This document shows, one piece after another, positions 17,347-26,565 of a stretch of 64,000 nt of DNA. The notes beneath the pieces were generated by a model. The model had not been told where the DNA came from. It saw nothing but the letters and a program-made list of their open reading frames with translations, and searched no databases. A program made the position numbers and the translations under genes. This DNA comes from Rhodococcus sp. P-2. Its GTDB lineage: Bacteria; Actinomycetota; Actinomycetes; Mycobacteriales; Mycobacteriaceae. The stretch is from the NCBI RefSeq assembly GCF_016598535.1, contig NZ_CP066779.1, forward strand, positions 3,410,001 through 3,474,000. Direction: 5' to 3'. How positions within the stretch are numbered: the first letter of the stretch is position 1; every line of letters begins with the position of its first letter.

Positions 17347-17565
17347 TCAGATCTCCCCGTCCCAGGCATCGATACCCTCGTGCGTATCCGGAGTTGGAAT
17401 GCCATGCCCGAGCCCCCGTGCCCTCATTTCCTCGTTCACGAAATAGAACCGTGCTTTCTCACGCGGAGTCAGGCGATCACACCGGCGATACAACGAGCGG
17501 TACTCCTTGACGAGATCGCCGCTCGCCATACGGTAAACCGACAGCGGCACCGGCTCACCCGACAT
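17347..17565 (-). CDS. Small conserved-looking hypothetical protein
   Basis: A 72-residue protein started at ATG 17565. It is charged and helical: MASGDLVKEYRSLYRRCD and TPREKARFYFVNEEMRARG, with no membrane segment and one Cys. Codon use and amino acid make-up look real, and it sits 54 bases downstream of the WhiB gene on the same strand, so the two may be cotranscribed. I do not recognise the family. Confidence 0.6.
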   Translation of the reverse strand: MSGEPVPLSVYRMASGDLVKEYRSLYRRCDRLTPREKARFYFVNEEMRARGLGHGIPTPDTHEGIDAWDGEI

Positions 17566-17619
17566 CTGATCGCATCCTCGGACTGCATGATCTGCCGCCC
17601 CGCGCTCGTCGCGACTTCG

Positions 17620-17901
17620 TCACTGGGCGTGCCGCCTTCGGTCAGCTTCGCTCATGCCACCCCACGTTCCATACAGCTCACCCGCACCGAGGGCGTACTC
17701 GCGGCACTGACCGAGCACAGGACAGGTCTGACATATCCGCCGCGCCAGCAGTTCCCGGCGGGATCGGGCATTGCCACGCTCGCCTTCCGGCGAAAAGAAC
17801 ACCGCCGCTTCGACCCCACCGCACGCGGCGTACTTCTGCCAACAACTCGGTTCGGCGGCAACCTCTTTCCCGGACTGCGCCGAGCGCACTGCGGATATCA
17901 T
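17620..17901 (-). CDS. WhiB-family iron-sulfur transcriptional regulator
   Basis: A 93-residue protein if started at ATG 17901, which has AGAGGAG about 6 bases upstream; the longer frame to 17994 lacks this. The four cluster ligands are present as C27, C57-x2-C60-x5-C66, and the family turn G-x-W-G-G (GTWGGMSE) follows near residue 78. A further Cys at 20 lies next to Trp21. WhiB proteins bind a 4Fe-4S cluster, sense oxygen or NO, and act with the main sigma factor. The basic tail RRRHAQ fits DNA contact. Confidence 0.88.
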   Translation of the reverse strand: MISAVRSAQSGKEVAAEPSCWQKYAACGGVEAAVFFSPEGERGNARSRRELLARRICQTCPVLGQCREYALGAGELYGTWGGMSEADRRRHAQ

Positions 17902-18116
17902 CGGGAACTCCTCTCTCACTCGAGAACCTCGGATCACTGAAACCAGATCCGAAGCCAGGAGACGTATCTCAAAGCTTCGCTCTTGCAACGCCACTGACGG
18001 TTAACCAGGCGACTTCCTACGGGTTCATGCCAGTATTAGAATCTGGCGTGTCCGCCAAGTGCGGCCGTGAAGGCCGCCGGCTGCGGCAACGGTTGGCATC
18101 ACCATTTGATCGCCCT

Positions 18117-18165
18117 GCCGAAGGTGGGCTCGAACCCACACGCCTGGTAGCCAATCGGGCGCTGA
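18117..18165 (-). other. tRNA-like T-arm, probably a remnant
   Basis: On the minus strand, GTGGGTTCGAGCCCAC (18139-18124) is a perfect 5-bp T-stem with the standard TTCGAGC loop, preceded by a loop TTGGCTA that could be an anticodon loop (GGC). The anticodon stem has mismatches, and no 5' acceptor strand complementary to the 3' side is visible. It is not a working tRNA. It could be a fragment left by insertion, or chance. Confidence 0.25.
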
Positions 18166-18198
18166 ATGCGCGACAGATCGCCATCACATGCCATGCCG

Positions 18199-18363
18199 TC
18201 ACCGCAGCACCCGCGGTCGAGCACCTAACCGGCCGCCTCCCGGGACCGGACGGACGTTCGGAGCGCCGAGGCGGGCAGACTGTCCGGCATTGGCGTACCG
18301 CAGAAGCAAAGCGAGCACGAGGAAGGAGAGGACGAGGACAAGGGTGAGAACAATCGAACCCAC
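18199..18363 (-). CDS. Putative small single-span membrane protein
   Basis: A 54-residue protein if started at GTG 18363, which follows AAAGGAAG at good spacing. Residues 2-24 (GSIVLTLVLVLSFLVLALLL) are one strong membrane helix, followed by a basic, Pro/Gly-rich tail. There is no recognised family. It stands alone in sparse sequence, so it is supported only by its ribosome site and hydrophobic helix. Confidence 0.4.
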   Translation of the reverse strand: MGSIVLTLVLVLSFLVLALLLRYANAGQSARLGAPNVRPVPGGGRLGARPRVLR

Positions 18364-18617
18364 GGCGGAGCTTCCTTTCCGAGACCACGAAAGAATCAGG
18401 TTCACTCAGAATCGATCACCGAACCGGCCGAGGGAAGAATCCGACCCAGATCTTCGCGATTTCCATACAGCCGAGTTGCCGATCGCGGCTCGGTAACCCT
18501 CGCCCGTCACATCATCCGCGTGTGTAGGTCGCCTCTGCTGCACGACGGAGTTACTGCCCCGAGTGGTCAGTCACCTCGGTACAGCGTCCGTAAGAACAGC
18601 AAGATCCGTCATCAGAG

Positions 18618-18848
18618 TCACCGCCGGTCGAGGGAACGATTGGCAGCGCGCACATCATCGAGCGCATCGTCGAACCCCCTCGACAACTCCTCCTCCCGAT
18701 CAACTGCCGACTCCAGATCGGGAAGTGACATTGCTCCGACTTCGAGCACCAACTCCGTCAAGATCACGCCGGGCTCACAACGCACGCGTTTCACCAATAA
18801 AGCGATCGTGTCGGCCGCGCCGCGAAGCGTGGACGAGGGCAGTGGCAC
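18618..18848 (-). CDS. Small acidic hypothetical protein, uncertain
   Basis: A 76-residue frame from GTG 18848. The C-terminal half (SLPDLESAVDREEELS and beyond) is an amphipathic, charged helix of ordinary protein composition. No ribosome site stands out and no family was recognised. The surrounding 18400-19350 is otherwise without convincing genes. It may be real or may be chance. Confidence 0.25.
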   Translation of the reverse strand: MPLPSSTLRGAADTIALLVKRVRCEPGVILTELVLEVGAMSLPDLESAVDREEELSRGFDDALDDVRAANRSLDRR

Positions 18849-18909
18849 GCAAGCCCAAGCGACTATAAATGCAAAGGCGCACGGCGGGGCACCAACTGAG
18901 CATTTCTGA

Positions 18910-19351
18910 TCCGGCGGGCGTGATCACCGAACTTGTGGAGACACTCTCGGACCGCGCATGTAGATTCCGAGCCTATTTGTATTATCGGACTGCGACTTTC
19001 GAGTCTTCCCGCCACAATTGTCGCTGAAATTCCGCGGAAAGATGACCTTTTCCATGGCCCAGAACTGTCCCAGCAGCAACGAGAAGTCCTACTTCACTTC
19101 CAGTCAAGTCAGTTCAAACTCGAAACACACTGTAATAAAACGAGTTTGAAGTGCTTTCTTACGCACGTACCGAGTTGACTCGACTGAGTACACTTCTCGT
19201 GTTCTACCGATACCTCGGTCGAATGAGCGACGGACCGTACGCCACAGCCGCGCACACCGGCAAGGCTCTCGTGAATCGGGTGTGGCTGTGGCACAACTAT
19301 ATTCGAAGCAGAAGTGTGACGGCCGCCGACTGGGCTTTTTCAGTCGGTCGT
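18910..19351. other. Gene-free stretch with a long inverted repeat
   Basis: No gene is supported here. The main structure is TTCAAACTCG (19113-19122) and its exact complement (19141-19150), 18 bases apart. The spacer is A-rich. It is some 200 bases beyond the 3' end of the monooxygenase-like gene, so a terminator role is possible but not shown. Confidence 0.4.
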
Positions 19352-19648
19352 TCAGATTTTTTCAGCGAGAACGTCGAGCTGGCTGATTTCGGGTGGCGCA
19401 GCGAAGAGTTCGTCGGCACGTTCGCCGAGAGCCTTGCCGACCGGACCATTGAGATGTGCCTCGCGAGCGGCCTGGTCGGGGAATGCGTCGATGATGCCGA
19501 ACGACGAGGGCCCGAACCGCACCGCGAACCAGGGTTTCGTGCCGGGCTCCTGCTCGACGAGCGGCAATGCCGATCGGAGGAATTTCTCGACCGCTTCTTC
19601 CTTGCCGGGCTTGGCTTCAAGTCGGACCAGCAGCGCCTTGGTGGCCAT
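19352..19648 (-). CDS. Antibiotic-biosynthesis-monooxygenase (ABM) family protein
   Basis: A 98-residue protein started at ATG 19648 behind AGAGGAG; the upstream start at 19684 would add residues foreign to the family. The ABM pattern is a ferredoxin-like dimeric fold: KALLVRLEAKPGKEEAVEKFL, then EPGTKPWFAVRFG, then FGIIDAFPDQAAREAHLNG. Members range from cofactor-free oxygenases to quinol oxidases and heme-degrading enzymes. No catalytic residues can be assigned, so the reaction is open. It diverges from the alcohol dehydrogenase that opens the stress island. Confidence 0.8.
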   Translation of the reverse strand: MATKALLVRLEAKPGKEEAVEKFLRSALPLVEQEPGTKPWFAVRFGPSSFGIIDAFPDQAAREAHLNGPVGKALGERADELFAAPPEISQLDVLAEKI

Positions 19649-19995
19649 TTCGGTTCTCCTCTTCGAAGTGGTGAACACTGTCAAGCATCACACCATCCGT
19701 CGGTGAATGGAAGGTAGCCAAACCCACCGATCGAGGAAACCGATCCCGACCCCCTAGCGATCGTGGAGCCGAAAGAGGAGACTCCATGGTGAGGTAATGC
19801 GACGCCTGGAATGCAGCCACAGCTGCGGGCCGCGACGGAAAAAATGTTGGTGTGCCATTGATTTGGCAGGGCCTTGAGTTCCGTGCGCCGTGGGCCTGCC
19901 CCGAACCTCACGATTCATTGGGTCGGTCGCTCACGCGTAATCACCTGTGACCGGACGAGATCAACCGGAAAAGCCGTAGCTAAGGGAGTGTCGCC

Positions 19996-21135
19996 ATGAA
20001 AGCGCTTGTGTACGACGGGCCTCGTGAGGTTCATGTGAAGGATGTGCCCGATGCGAGGATTGAGCAGCCGACCGATGTGCTGGTGAAGATCACGAGCACC
20101 AACATCTGTGGGTCGGATCTACACATGTACGAGGGTCGCACCGATCTCGAGCCGGGAATGGTCCTCGGTCACGAAAACTTGGGCATCGTCGCCGAAGTCG
20201 GCAATGCAGTGGTCAAAGTATCGCCAGGGGATCGAGTGTGTTTGCCGTTCAACATCGGCTGCGGCTTCTGCCGAAACTGCGAGGAAGGGTTGACCGCATT
20301 CTGTCTGACGGTGCACCCAGATCCGAAGATGGCCGGTGCAGCATTCGGTTTCGCCGGGATGGGTCCGTTCTGGGGTGGACAGGCGGAATATCTGCGGGTG
20401 CCGTTCGGCGACTTCAACTGTCTGCGACTGCCCGAAGACGCCCAAGACAAGGAAACCGATTACGTGATGCTCTCGGACATCTTCCCGACCGGATGGCATT
20501 GCACCCGCCTGGCCGACATGCAACCCGGTGATTCGATGGTGGTCTACGGCGCTGGCCCAGTCGGTTTGATGGCCGCGTATTCGGCGATGATCCAGGGAGC
20601 GAGCAAGGTGATGATCGTCGACCGTCACCCCGACCGGCTGCGCCTGGCCGAAGAGATCGGCGTCGTACCCATCGACGACTCGAAGGGCGACCCCGTCGAG
20701 CAGATCCTCGAGCAGACCAACGGGAAAGGCGCAGACAAGGGGTGCGAGTGCGTCGGCTATCAGGCACACGACCCGCAAGGCCACGAGGACGCCGCCATGA
20801 CGATGAACCGGCTCGTGGATTCGGTGCGCTTCACCGGCCACATCGGGGTGGTCGGCATCTTCCTGCCCCAGGACCAGAACGGCCCCGACGAACTCGAGCG
20901 CAACGGCAAGATCGCCTTCGACATGGGCAAATTCTGGTTCAAGGGCCAGAAGATCGGCACCGGACAAGCGAACGTCAAACACTACAACCGGCAACTGCGC
21001 GACCTCATCCACGAAGACCGGGCAAAGCCCTCCTGGATCATCTCCCACGAACTCCCGCTCGCCGAAGCCGAATCCGGCTACCAGCACTTCGACGCTCGCG
21101 ACGACGGCTGGACCAAAGTCGTCCTGCATCCCTGA
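19996..21135 (+). CDS. Zinc-dependent dehydrogenase, glutathione-independent formaldehyde dehydrogenase type
   Basis: A 379-residue medium-chain dehydrogenase. Catalytic zinc ligands are in ICGSDLHMYEGR and GHENLG (about residues 37-64). The structural zinc loop is CGFCRNCEEGLTAFC. The nucleotide motif GAGPVGLMAAY follows, with DRHPDR at the end of the strand. An insert around DPQGHEDAAMTMN is typical of the FdhA-like subgroup, which oxidises formaldehyde or other aldehydes using bound NAD. It leads a run with a PfpI remnant and HbpS. Its last 68 bases recur at 21907-21974. Confidence 0.88.
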   Translation: MKALVYDGPREVHVKDVPDARIEQPTDVLVKITSTNICGSDLHMYEGRTDLEPGMVLGHENLGIVAEVGNAVVKVSPGDRVCLPFNIGCGFCRNCEEGLTAFCLTVHPDPKMAGAAFGFAGMGPFWGGQAEYLRVPFGDFNCLRLPEDAQDKETDYVMLSDIFPTGWHCTRLADMQPGDSMVVYGAGPVGLMAAYSAMIQGASKVMIVDRHPDRLRLAEEIGVVPIDDSKGDPVEQILEQTNGKGADKGCECVGYQAHDPQGHEDAAMTMNRLVDSVRFTGHIGVVGIFLPQDQNGPDELERNGKIAFDMGKFWFKGQKIGTGQANVKHYNRQLRDLIHEDRAKPSWIISHELPLAEAESGYQHFDARDDGWTKVVLHP

Positions 21136-21163
21136 CACGGCCAGAACCGAGAGGAGCACAACG

Positions 21164-21352
21164 ATGCCAATGCCGCTGCAGGGCAAGCAGATAGCGATAG
21201 TGACTGCCGACGGGGCCGGAGGAGTAGAAGTCGTAGACGAACAGGTCGCGATCGACGGGAACCTGATCTCGAGCCGCTCGCCCGACGACCTTCCTGCGTT
21301 CCGTCAGGCCATCGTCGAGCAGTTCGCGAAGCTCGGGGCAGGTGCGTCATGA
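21164..21352 (+). pseudogene. Internally deleted PfpI/DJ-1 family protein
   Basis: A 62-residue frame from ATG 21164. The first part (LQGKQIAIVTADG) is the standard opening strand of PfpI/DJ-1 proteins and the last part (DEQVAIDGNLISSRSPDDLPAF) is their standard end. The 120-odd residues between, including the catalytic Cys and His, are gone without a frameshift. The full family length is about 180. It is probably non-functional but keeps an ATGA overlap with the next gene, so translation coupling may still matter. Confidence 0.75.
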
Positions 21353-21762
21353 CCGTGAACCAGACCTCGGTGTCCCTCGACGATGCGCAGCGGGTCATCG
21401 CCGCAGGACAGGCCAAAGCCACCGAGATCGAGTCGCCGTCGAACATTGCGGTGGTCGATGCCGGCGGCAACCTCGTGGCTCACGTGCGAATGGACGGTGC
21501 CTGGATCGCCAGCATCGACATCTCGATCAACAAGGCGTTCACCGCGCGGGCATTAGACGTCTCGACCGAGGACCTCGCGGCCAACGCGGGCCCGGGCGAG
21601 CAGTTCTACGGGATACACGCCTCCAACGGCGGACACATCATGATCTTCACAGGCGGTGTGCCTCTGCGGCACAACGGCCAGGTCGTGGGCGCTGTCGGCG
21701 TCAGCGGCGGCACCGGGGAGCAGGACAAGACCGTCGCCGAGGCGGCCGAGGCGGCGCTGTGA
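21349..21762 (+). CDS. HbpS/GlcG-family heme-binding-like protein
   Basis: A 137-residue protein starting at ATG 21349, overlapping the previous stop. It is a good match to the PF03928 pattern: SLDDAQRVIAAGQAKATEI, then NIAVVDAGGNLVAHVRMDGAW, then NKAFTARAL and GQVVGAVGVSGG. Relatives include Streptomyces HbpS, which binds heme and senses redox stress, and GlcG of glycolate loci. There is no signal peptide, so it is cytoplasmic. Its place between an aldehyde dehydrogenase and chaperones suggests an oxidative-stress role, which is inference. Confidence 0.85.
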   Translation: MTVNQTSVSLDDAQRVIAAGQAKATEIESPSNIAVVDAGGNLVAHVRMDGAWIASIDISINKAFTARALDVSTEDLAANAGPGEQFYGIHASNGGHIMIFTGGVPLRHNGQVVGAVGVSGGTGEQDKTVAEAAEAAL

Positions 21763-22919
21763 GCGGTGGACTGCGTCGTCAGGTCAGAGAACGCATCGAC
21801 AGGGCAACGTCGAGCATTCCGTCGTCGCTTTACAGCAAGCCGATGAGGTCCTCTGTTTCACCCGCGCGTCAGGTGAATTGACGCCGGCCAAGCCCGCTCG
21901 GCGAAACCGAATCCGGCTACCAGCACTTCGACGCTCACGACGACGGCTGGACCAAAGTCGTACTGCATCCCTGAGGCGGCTCCGAGCCGAGACGAACACA
22001 ACCACGGCCAGACCTGGCACACCTGCGCCACCACGGGGCGAGAGCAAACCGACCCCTCGATCGAAATCCTGCCAAAGGATGTAGCACCGGAATAGACGAG
22101 AACCCACGTAAGTCCCGTAGTGACGATGGCCGAAACATGTTGAATTGCAATAGCTCCCACCTGACGGTCTGTTGACCAGCCACAGAACGGGACGTTGAAC
22201 TGTGCAGCACGCGGGTGTACGCCGCCTACTCGCAACCAATTGGAACCGACCAGTAGTGGCACATTTCCTTTCTGTCACAAGGAGATTCGATAGAACCACA
22301 ATGAATCTCGTCCGGGTTCAACGGAGCTGCTGTTCACTGACTGTGAAGATCTTTCGCAAAGGGAGTTCTCCTTATGCATGCGCCGCGGTAGTGTGGACGT
22401 ACCGCAGTAGCGGCCGACACTCGAGTTTTCGTGTCGAAGCCGATACTCGGAGTTTCATGCGATGGCCGCTTCGATCGGGTTGCGGCGGGCATCTTCGATC
22501 AAGGGCAGGTGTGGTCGCCACTGCCCCGTTGCGCCCCGCCCATCAGGCGAATGTTGTTGACGCCCTTTAGGTGGACGAAAAGACTCATCATGGCTGGGTG
22601 GTTCGTGAGCTCAACCGGTTGACCGGCGGTCGGGCCCTGTCAGTACACACAGGCCCGGCGAACCCCACAACATCAACGCTGAGGGGCGTGATGTCAAAGC
22701 TCAGTGGCGGAAACCCTTACCCTCGGCCGCTCGCGAGCCTCACGCCCGCCATCCACGGATTGGTGTCGGGCGCCGTTATCGGTGCCCTGCTCGGTCTCCG
22801 TGACTTCACCCAATCCACTCGCCAAAACCAGGGAACTACGAAGTCCTTGCCGACATCGAGCGAAGTTGCGGGCGGAATCGCACTTGCTCAACGGCCGGGC
22901 CGATCGAAAGGAATGAGTC
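21763..22919. other. Gene-free region upstream of the chaperone operon, with relics
   Basis: About 1.15 kb without a convincing gene. It holds the duplicated dehydrogenase tail (21907-21974), a perfect palindrome TCAACCGGTTGA (22611-22622) and a GC-rich imperfect hairpin (22631-22659). No clean HspR-type HAIR repeat (CTTGAGT-N7-ACTCAAG) was found by eye. The promoter of the dnaK operon must lie here. Confidence 0.5.
21907..21974 (+). repeat. Second copy of the last 68 bases of the dehydrogenase gene
   Basis: Positions 21907-21974 match 21068-21135 at 66 of 68 bases, including the stop codon, at a constant offset of 839. Weaker likeness continues for about 30 bases after the stop. Nothing upstream of the copy resembles the rest of the dehydrogenase, so it is a fragment, not a second gene. 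Confidence 0.9.
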
Positions 22920-24794
22920 ATGACAACTGCTGTAGGCATCGACTTGGGCACAACCAACTCGGTCATCGCAAGCTGGCAAGGCGGCGAGCCGGTGGTGATC
23001 TCCAATGTGGAGGGAGCACGGACGACGCCTTCGGTGGTGGCGTTCACCGAGAACGGTGAGCGTCTGGTGGGCCAGCTTGCCCGACGGCAGGCGATCTTGA
23101 ATCCGAAGGGCACGATCTACTCGGCGAAACGCTTCATCGGACGTCACTACGACGAGATCTCCGAGGAAGCCAAAGCGGTCAGCTTCGACGTCGTACCGGG
23201 TGACAACGGTGAGGCCCGCTTCGACGTGCGCGGCAAGAAATACGCACCAGAGGAGATCAGCGCTCTCGTGCTGCGCAAGCTCGTCGACGACGCGAGCAAG
23301 TTCCTCGGTGAGAAGGTGAAGGAAGCGGTCATCACCGTTCCTGCCTACTTCAACGACGCGCAACGAAACGCCACCAAGGACGCCGGCCGTATCGCAGGCC
23401 TCGAGGTTTTGCGGATTATCAACGAACCGACCGCTGCGGCACTCGCGTACGGCATGGACAAACAGACCCACGAAACCGTACTGGTCTTCGACCTCGGCGG
23501 CGGAACCTTCGATGTGAGCCTGCTGGACGTCGGAGAGGGGGTAGTCGAGGTTCGTTCCACGGCCGGCGACTCCCACTTGGGCGGCGACGACTTCGATCGA
23601 CGCGTGGTGGACTACCTCGCCGACGAATTCCAGCGCGCGGAGAACATCGATCTGCGTAAGGATGCGCAGGCGTTGCAACGACTGTTCGAAGCCGCGGAGA
23701 AGGCAAAGGTTGAGCTGTCCTCGGTGACCCAGGCCCAGGTAAACCTGCCTTTCGTCACCGCTGACGCGAATGGTCCCAAACATCTCACCACTACGATCAT
23801 GCGATCGAAGTTCGATGATTTGACTGCCGATCTGGTGGAACGGTGCCTCGGCCCGGTGAAGCAGGCCATGAGTGACGCCAAGGTCGCCGCCAACGACATC
23901 GACGAAGTGATACTGGTCGGCGGTTCGACACGTATTCCGGCTGTACAGGCGCTGGTTCGCCGGCTGACCGGCGGCAAGGACCCCCACATGGGCGTCAACC
24001 CGGACGAGGTCGTTGCCCTCGGAGCCGCAGTCCAGGCAGGCGTGCTCAAAGGCGAGGTTTCCGATGTGTTGTTACTCGATGTCACCCCACTGTCCCTCGG
24101 CGTCGAGACGCAGGGCGGGGTGATGACGAAGATCATCGAGCGGAACACGACGATCCCGGCACGGCGCAGCGAAGTGTTCTCCACGGCGGAAGACAATCAG
24201 TCCGCCGTGGACGTCGTGGTGTTGCAGGGCGAACGCGAACGTGCGGCCGACAACCGGGTGCTGGGCCGGTTCCGGCTGGAAGACATCCGCCCCGCGCCAC
24301 GTGGCGAGGCCCAGGTGGAAGTCATTTTCGACATCGACGCCAACGGCATCCTGAACGTCACCGCTCGCGACAAGGATACCGGCAAGGAACAGAGCATCAC
24401 GATCAGTGAACAGGGCAACCTTGATCAGGGTGAGGTCGAGCGCATGTTGGCGGAGGCCGAACGGAACCGGGGTGAGGACGAGGCGCTGCGCAAGGCGGTC
24501 GACGCGCGCAACGGGCTCGATTCGGTTGCGTATCAAGTGGAGCGGCGACTCGCCGAACTCGGTGACAGTGCCCCGCCGCATGAGAAGGCGCGGGCCGAGA
24601 TGCTGGTTGCCGACGCCCGAAAGGCCGTGCAGGACGGCGCTTCACCCGCGGAGGTTCAGCCACTCACCTCGGAGCTGCAACAGCTGCTCTACGGACTTGT
24701 GCCGGACCAGTCGGACGACGGCCAAGCAGGCGGCGCTGATGCTGCGTCGTCGGATGACGGCGACGTGATCGACGCCGAATTCGATCGAAGCTGA
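22920..24794 (+). CDS. dnaK: Molecular chaperone DnaK (Hsp70), accessory copy
   Basis: A 624-residue full-length Hsp70 started at ATG 22920, with AAAGGAA just before it. The ATPase domain shows [41 protein letters not shown] and [13 protein letters not shown]; the substrate domain begins at [14 protein letters not shown]. It ends in an acidic tail with [10 protein letters not shown]. The operon continues directly with grpE, dnaJ-like, cbpM-like and clpB genes. Because most actinobacteria also have a core dnaK-grpE-dnaJ-hspR operon, and the DnaJ partner here is the CbpA kind, this is probably an additional stress copy; that is inference. Confidence 0.95.
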   Translation: MTTAVGIDLGTTNSVIASWQGGEPVVISNVEGARTTPSVVAFTENGERLVGQLARRQAILNPKGTIYSAKRFIGRHYDEISEEAKAVSFDVVPGDNGEARFDVRGKKYAPEEISALVLRKLVDDASKFLGEKVKEAVITVPAYFNDAQRNATKDAGRIAGLEVLRIINEPTAAALAYGMDKQTHETVLVFDLGGGTFDVSLLDVGEGVVEVRSTAGDSHLGGDDFDRRVVDYLADEFQRAENIDLRKDAQALQRLFEAAEKAKVELSSVTQAQVNLPFVTADANGPKHLTTTIMRSKFDDLTADLVERCLGPVKQAMSDAKVAANDIDEVILVGGSTRIPAVQALVRRLTGGKDPHMGVNPDEVVALGAAVQAGVLKGEVSDVLLLDVTPLSLGVETQGGVMTKIIERNTTIPARRSEVFSTAEDNQSAVDVVVLQGERERAADNRVLGRFRLEDIRPAPRGEAQVEVIFDIDANGILNVTARDKDTGKEQSITISEQGNLDQGEVERMLAEAERNRGEDEALRKAVDARNGLDSVAYQVERRLAELGDSAPPHEKARAEMLVADARKAVQDGASPAEVQPLTSELQQLLYGLVPDQSDDGQAGGADAASSDDGDVIDAEFDRS

Positions 24795-24802
24795 GGCGCA
24801 CG

Positions 24803-25327
24803 ATGGAAATGTCTGCAGATCATTCGACGACTGAGCCGACTACCAACAGCGCCGACACGGATCAAAGCAAGACCGAGTCCGATCGCGCCGAGACAGCAGA
24901 CGAGCTGTCTCAACTCGAGGACCGTTGGCGCAGGGCCGTCGCAGATCTGGACAACCTGCGCAAGCGATACGCCAAAGATCTGGACCGTGAACGCGCCGCG
25001 GAAGTAGCGAAGGTTTCGTCGGCGTGGCTGCCGATACTGGACAACTTGGAGCTTGCGCTTGCACACGCAGGCAGCGATCCGCAGGCCGTCGTCGAAGGTG
25101 TGAAGGCGATCCGGGACCAGGCGGTACAGGTGCTCTCACGACTCGGCTTCGAGCGCCACGACGAGGTCAGTGTGCCGTTCTCCCCGGAACTCCACGAAGT
25201 GGTCAGTGTGGTAACCCGACCCGACCTTCCGTCCGGGACCGTGGTCGAGGTCTTGCGCCCGGGTTATGGAGAGGACGGACGACAGTTGCGGCCCGCCGCG
25301 GTGGTCGTCAGCCGCCCAGAGGGGTGA
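24803..25327 (+). CDS. grpE: GrpE nucleotide exchange factor
   Basis: A 174-residue protein, 8 bases after dnaK. The acidic and Ser/Thr-rich first 35 residues are disordered, then a long coiled-coil helix (QLEDRWRRAVADLDNLRKRY) and the beta domain ending FSPELHEVVSVV and GTVVEVLRPGY. It releases ADP from DnaK. Length is usual for the family. Confidence 0.93.
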   Translation: MEMSADHSTTEPTTNSADTDQSKTESDRAETADELSQLEDRWRRAVADLDNLRKRYAKDLDRERAAEVAKVSSAWLPILDNLELALAHAGSDPQAVVEGVKAIRDQAVQVLSRLGFERHDEVSVPFSPELHEVVSVVTRPDLPSGTVVEVLRPGYGEDGRQLRPAAVVVSRPEG

Positions 25328-25333
25328 GCACCG

Positions 25334-26239
25334 ATGGCCCGTGACTACTACGAAGTACTCGGGGTACCGAAGGGCGCCGGCACCGACGAGATTCAGCAGG
25401 CATACCGGAAGCTGGCCCGCAAGTACCACCCCGATGTGAACAAGGATCCCACTGCGGAGGACAGGTTCAAGGAGGTCAACGAGGCCTATCAAGTGTTGTC
25501 CGACCCGGACACCCGGAAACGCTATGACCGATTCGGTGACGACTTCCGGCATGTACCCGAGGATTACGACGAACGGGTGCGGGCAAACGCCGCCGGGTAC
25601 GGCGGTGGCGGGAGAAGGGTGCACTTCGGCCACGGTGTCGGTGGTGAGGGTGCCGTCGACTTCGAAGACCTCTTCGGGCAGATGTTCGGCGGAGGCGGTG
25701 GGTTCGGACCGATTCCCGGCGCCGATCAGGAGGCCGAACTGGAACTGGCTCTGGAAGAGGCCTATCAGGGCGGAAAACGCACTCTCAGACTGGACGGACG
25801 GCAGTATGACGTCGACATTCCAGCCGGCGTCCTGGACGGCCAGCGAATCCGGTTGGCCGGGCAAGGAGGCCGAGGCAACGGTGACGCGCCGCCTGGGGAT
25901 CTGTACCTCGTGGTGCGGATCAAACCGCATTCACGGTTCCGCGTGCAGGGTCGGGACATCTACGTCGATCTGCCCGTATCGCCATGGGAGGCGGTTCTCG
26001 GGTCGACAGTCGTCGTTCCCACACCGGGTGGAGAGGCGAAAGTCAAAGTGGTGCCTGGCTCTTCGACTGGTAGGAAGCTGCGCCTGCGCGGAGAGGGAAT
26101 GCCCAATCCGCGCGGTGCCAACGGCAACCTCTACGCCGAAATCAAGGTGATGGTTCCGCCGAAACCGACAGCACGTGAACGCGAACTGTTCGAGCAGTTG
26201 GGCGCCGAATCGAACTTCAATCCGAGGAAAGAGACATGA
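25334..26239 (+). CDS. DnaJ-type co-chaperone without zinc finger (CbpA class)
   Basis: A 301-residue protein, 6 bases after grpE. The J domain has [13 protein letters not shown] and the HPD motif at 32-34. A Gly-rich region follows (about 85-120), then two C-terminal beta domains ([28 protein letters not shown]). The four CxxCxGxG repeats of true DnaJ are absent, so it is a CbpA-like partner. It should feed substrates to the DnaK made from the same operon and, with ClpB, support disaggregation. It overlaps the next gene by ATGA. Confidence 0.93.
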   Translation: MARDYYEVLGVPKGAGTDEIQQAYRKLARKYHPDVNKDPTAEDRFKEVNEAYQVLSDPDTRKRYDRFGDDFRHVPEDYDERVRANAAGYGGGGRRVHFGHGVGGEGAVDFEDLFGQMFGGGGGFGPIPGADQEAELELALEEAYQGGKRTLRLDGRQYDVDIPAGVLDGQRIRLAGQGGRGNGDAPPGDLYLVVRIKPHSRFRVQGRDIYVDLPVSPWEAVLGSTVVVPTPGGEAKVKVVPGSSTGRKLRLRGEGMPNPRGANGNLYAEIKVMVPPKPTARERELFEQLGAESNFNPRKET

Positions 26240-26565
26240 GCACCTCAACGCCGATCACTCAGTACGTATTGGTTCGCCGTACCGGATTGTCGCCGGACGC
26301 CTTCGCCGAACGTACTGGCCTACACCCGGATCTGGCACGAAAACTCGTGGCTCTCGGACTGCTCGACGCCCACCGCTACGCCGGCGGAGAGATGTCGTTC
26401 GACCCATCCGAAGTGACCCACGCCGCACGCATCCAACGACTGCGGACGGGTCTGGGCCTCAACTACTCGGCAATCGGGCTCGTGCTCGATCTGCTGGATC
26501 GAATCGAAAGACTCGAAACAGCGGCCCGCAGAAGGAGGACATCCTCATGGACACCGGCAGCTTGA
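26236..26565 (+). CDS. MerR-like chaperone modulator (CbpM/HspR type)
   Basis: A 109-residue protein started at ATG 26236, overlapping dnaJ. The fold is a short MerR-type [33 protein letters not shown], then an acidic strand and [18 protein letters not shown], ending in a leucine-rich helix. CbpM proteins bind the J domain of CbpA and restrain it, while HspR proteins repress dnaK operons through HAIR repeats; sequence alone does not decide. No HAIR repeat was seen upstream, which slightly favours CbpM. Its end overlaps the clpB start by 19 bases. Confidence 0.75.
   Translation: MSTSTPITQYVLVRRTGLSPDAFAERTGLHPDLARKLVALGLLDAHRYAGGEMSFDPSEVTHAARIQRLRTGLGLNYSAIGLVLDLLDRIERLETAARRRRTSSWTPAA

Noticed and set aside
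18520..18909. A 129-codon plus-strand frame
   Set aside because: Ser/Arg-rich text without structure or ribosome site, overlapped by other equally weak frames.
22300..22919. HspR-type HAIR repeat before the dnaK operon
   Set aside because: No CTTGAGT-N7-ACTCAAG or close form was found by eye; the palindrome TCAACCGGTTGA has a different shape.
22571..23059. A plus-strand frame before dnaK with a short hydrophobic run
   Set aside because: It runs into dnaK in another frame, lacks a ribosome site and has no family features; only the run near GLVSGAVIGALLGL looked protein-like.
22836..23987. A 383-codon minus-strand frame
   Set aside because: It is antisense to dnaK, and such frames are common over high-GC Hsp70 genes.
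26175..26546. N-terminal extension of ClpB to 1001 residues
   Set aside because: The extra codons lie over the dnaJ end and the MerR-like gene in another frame; the true start has a strong ribosome site and the standard N domain.
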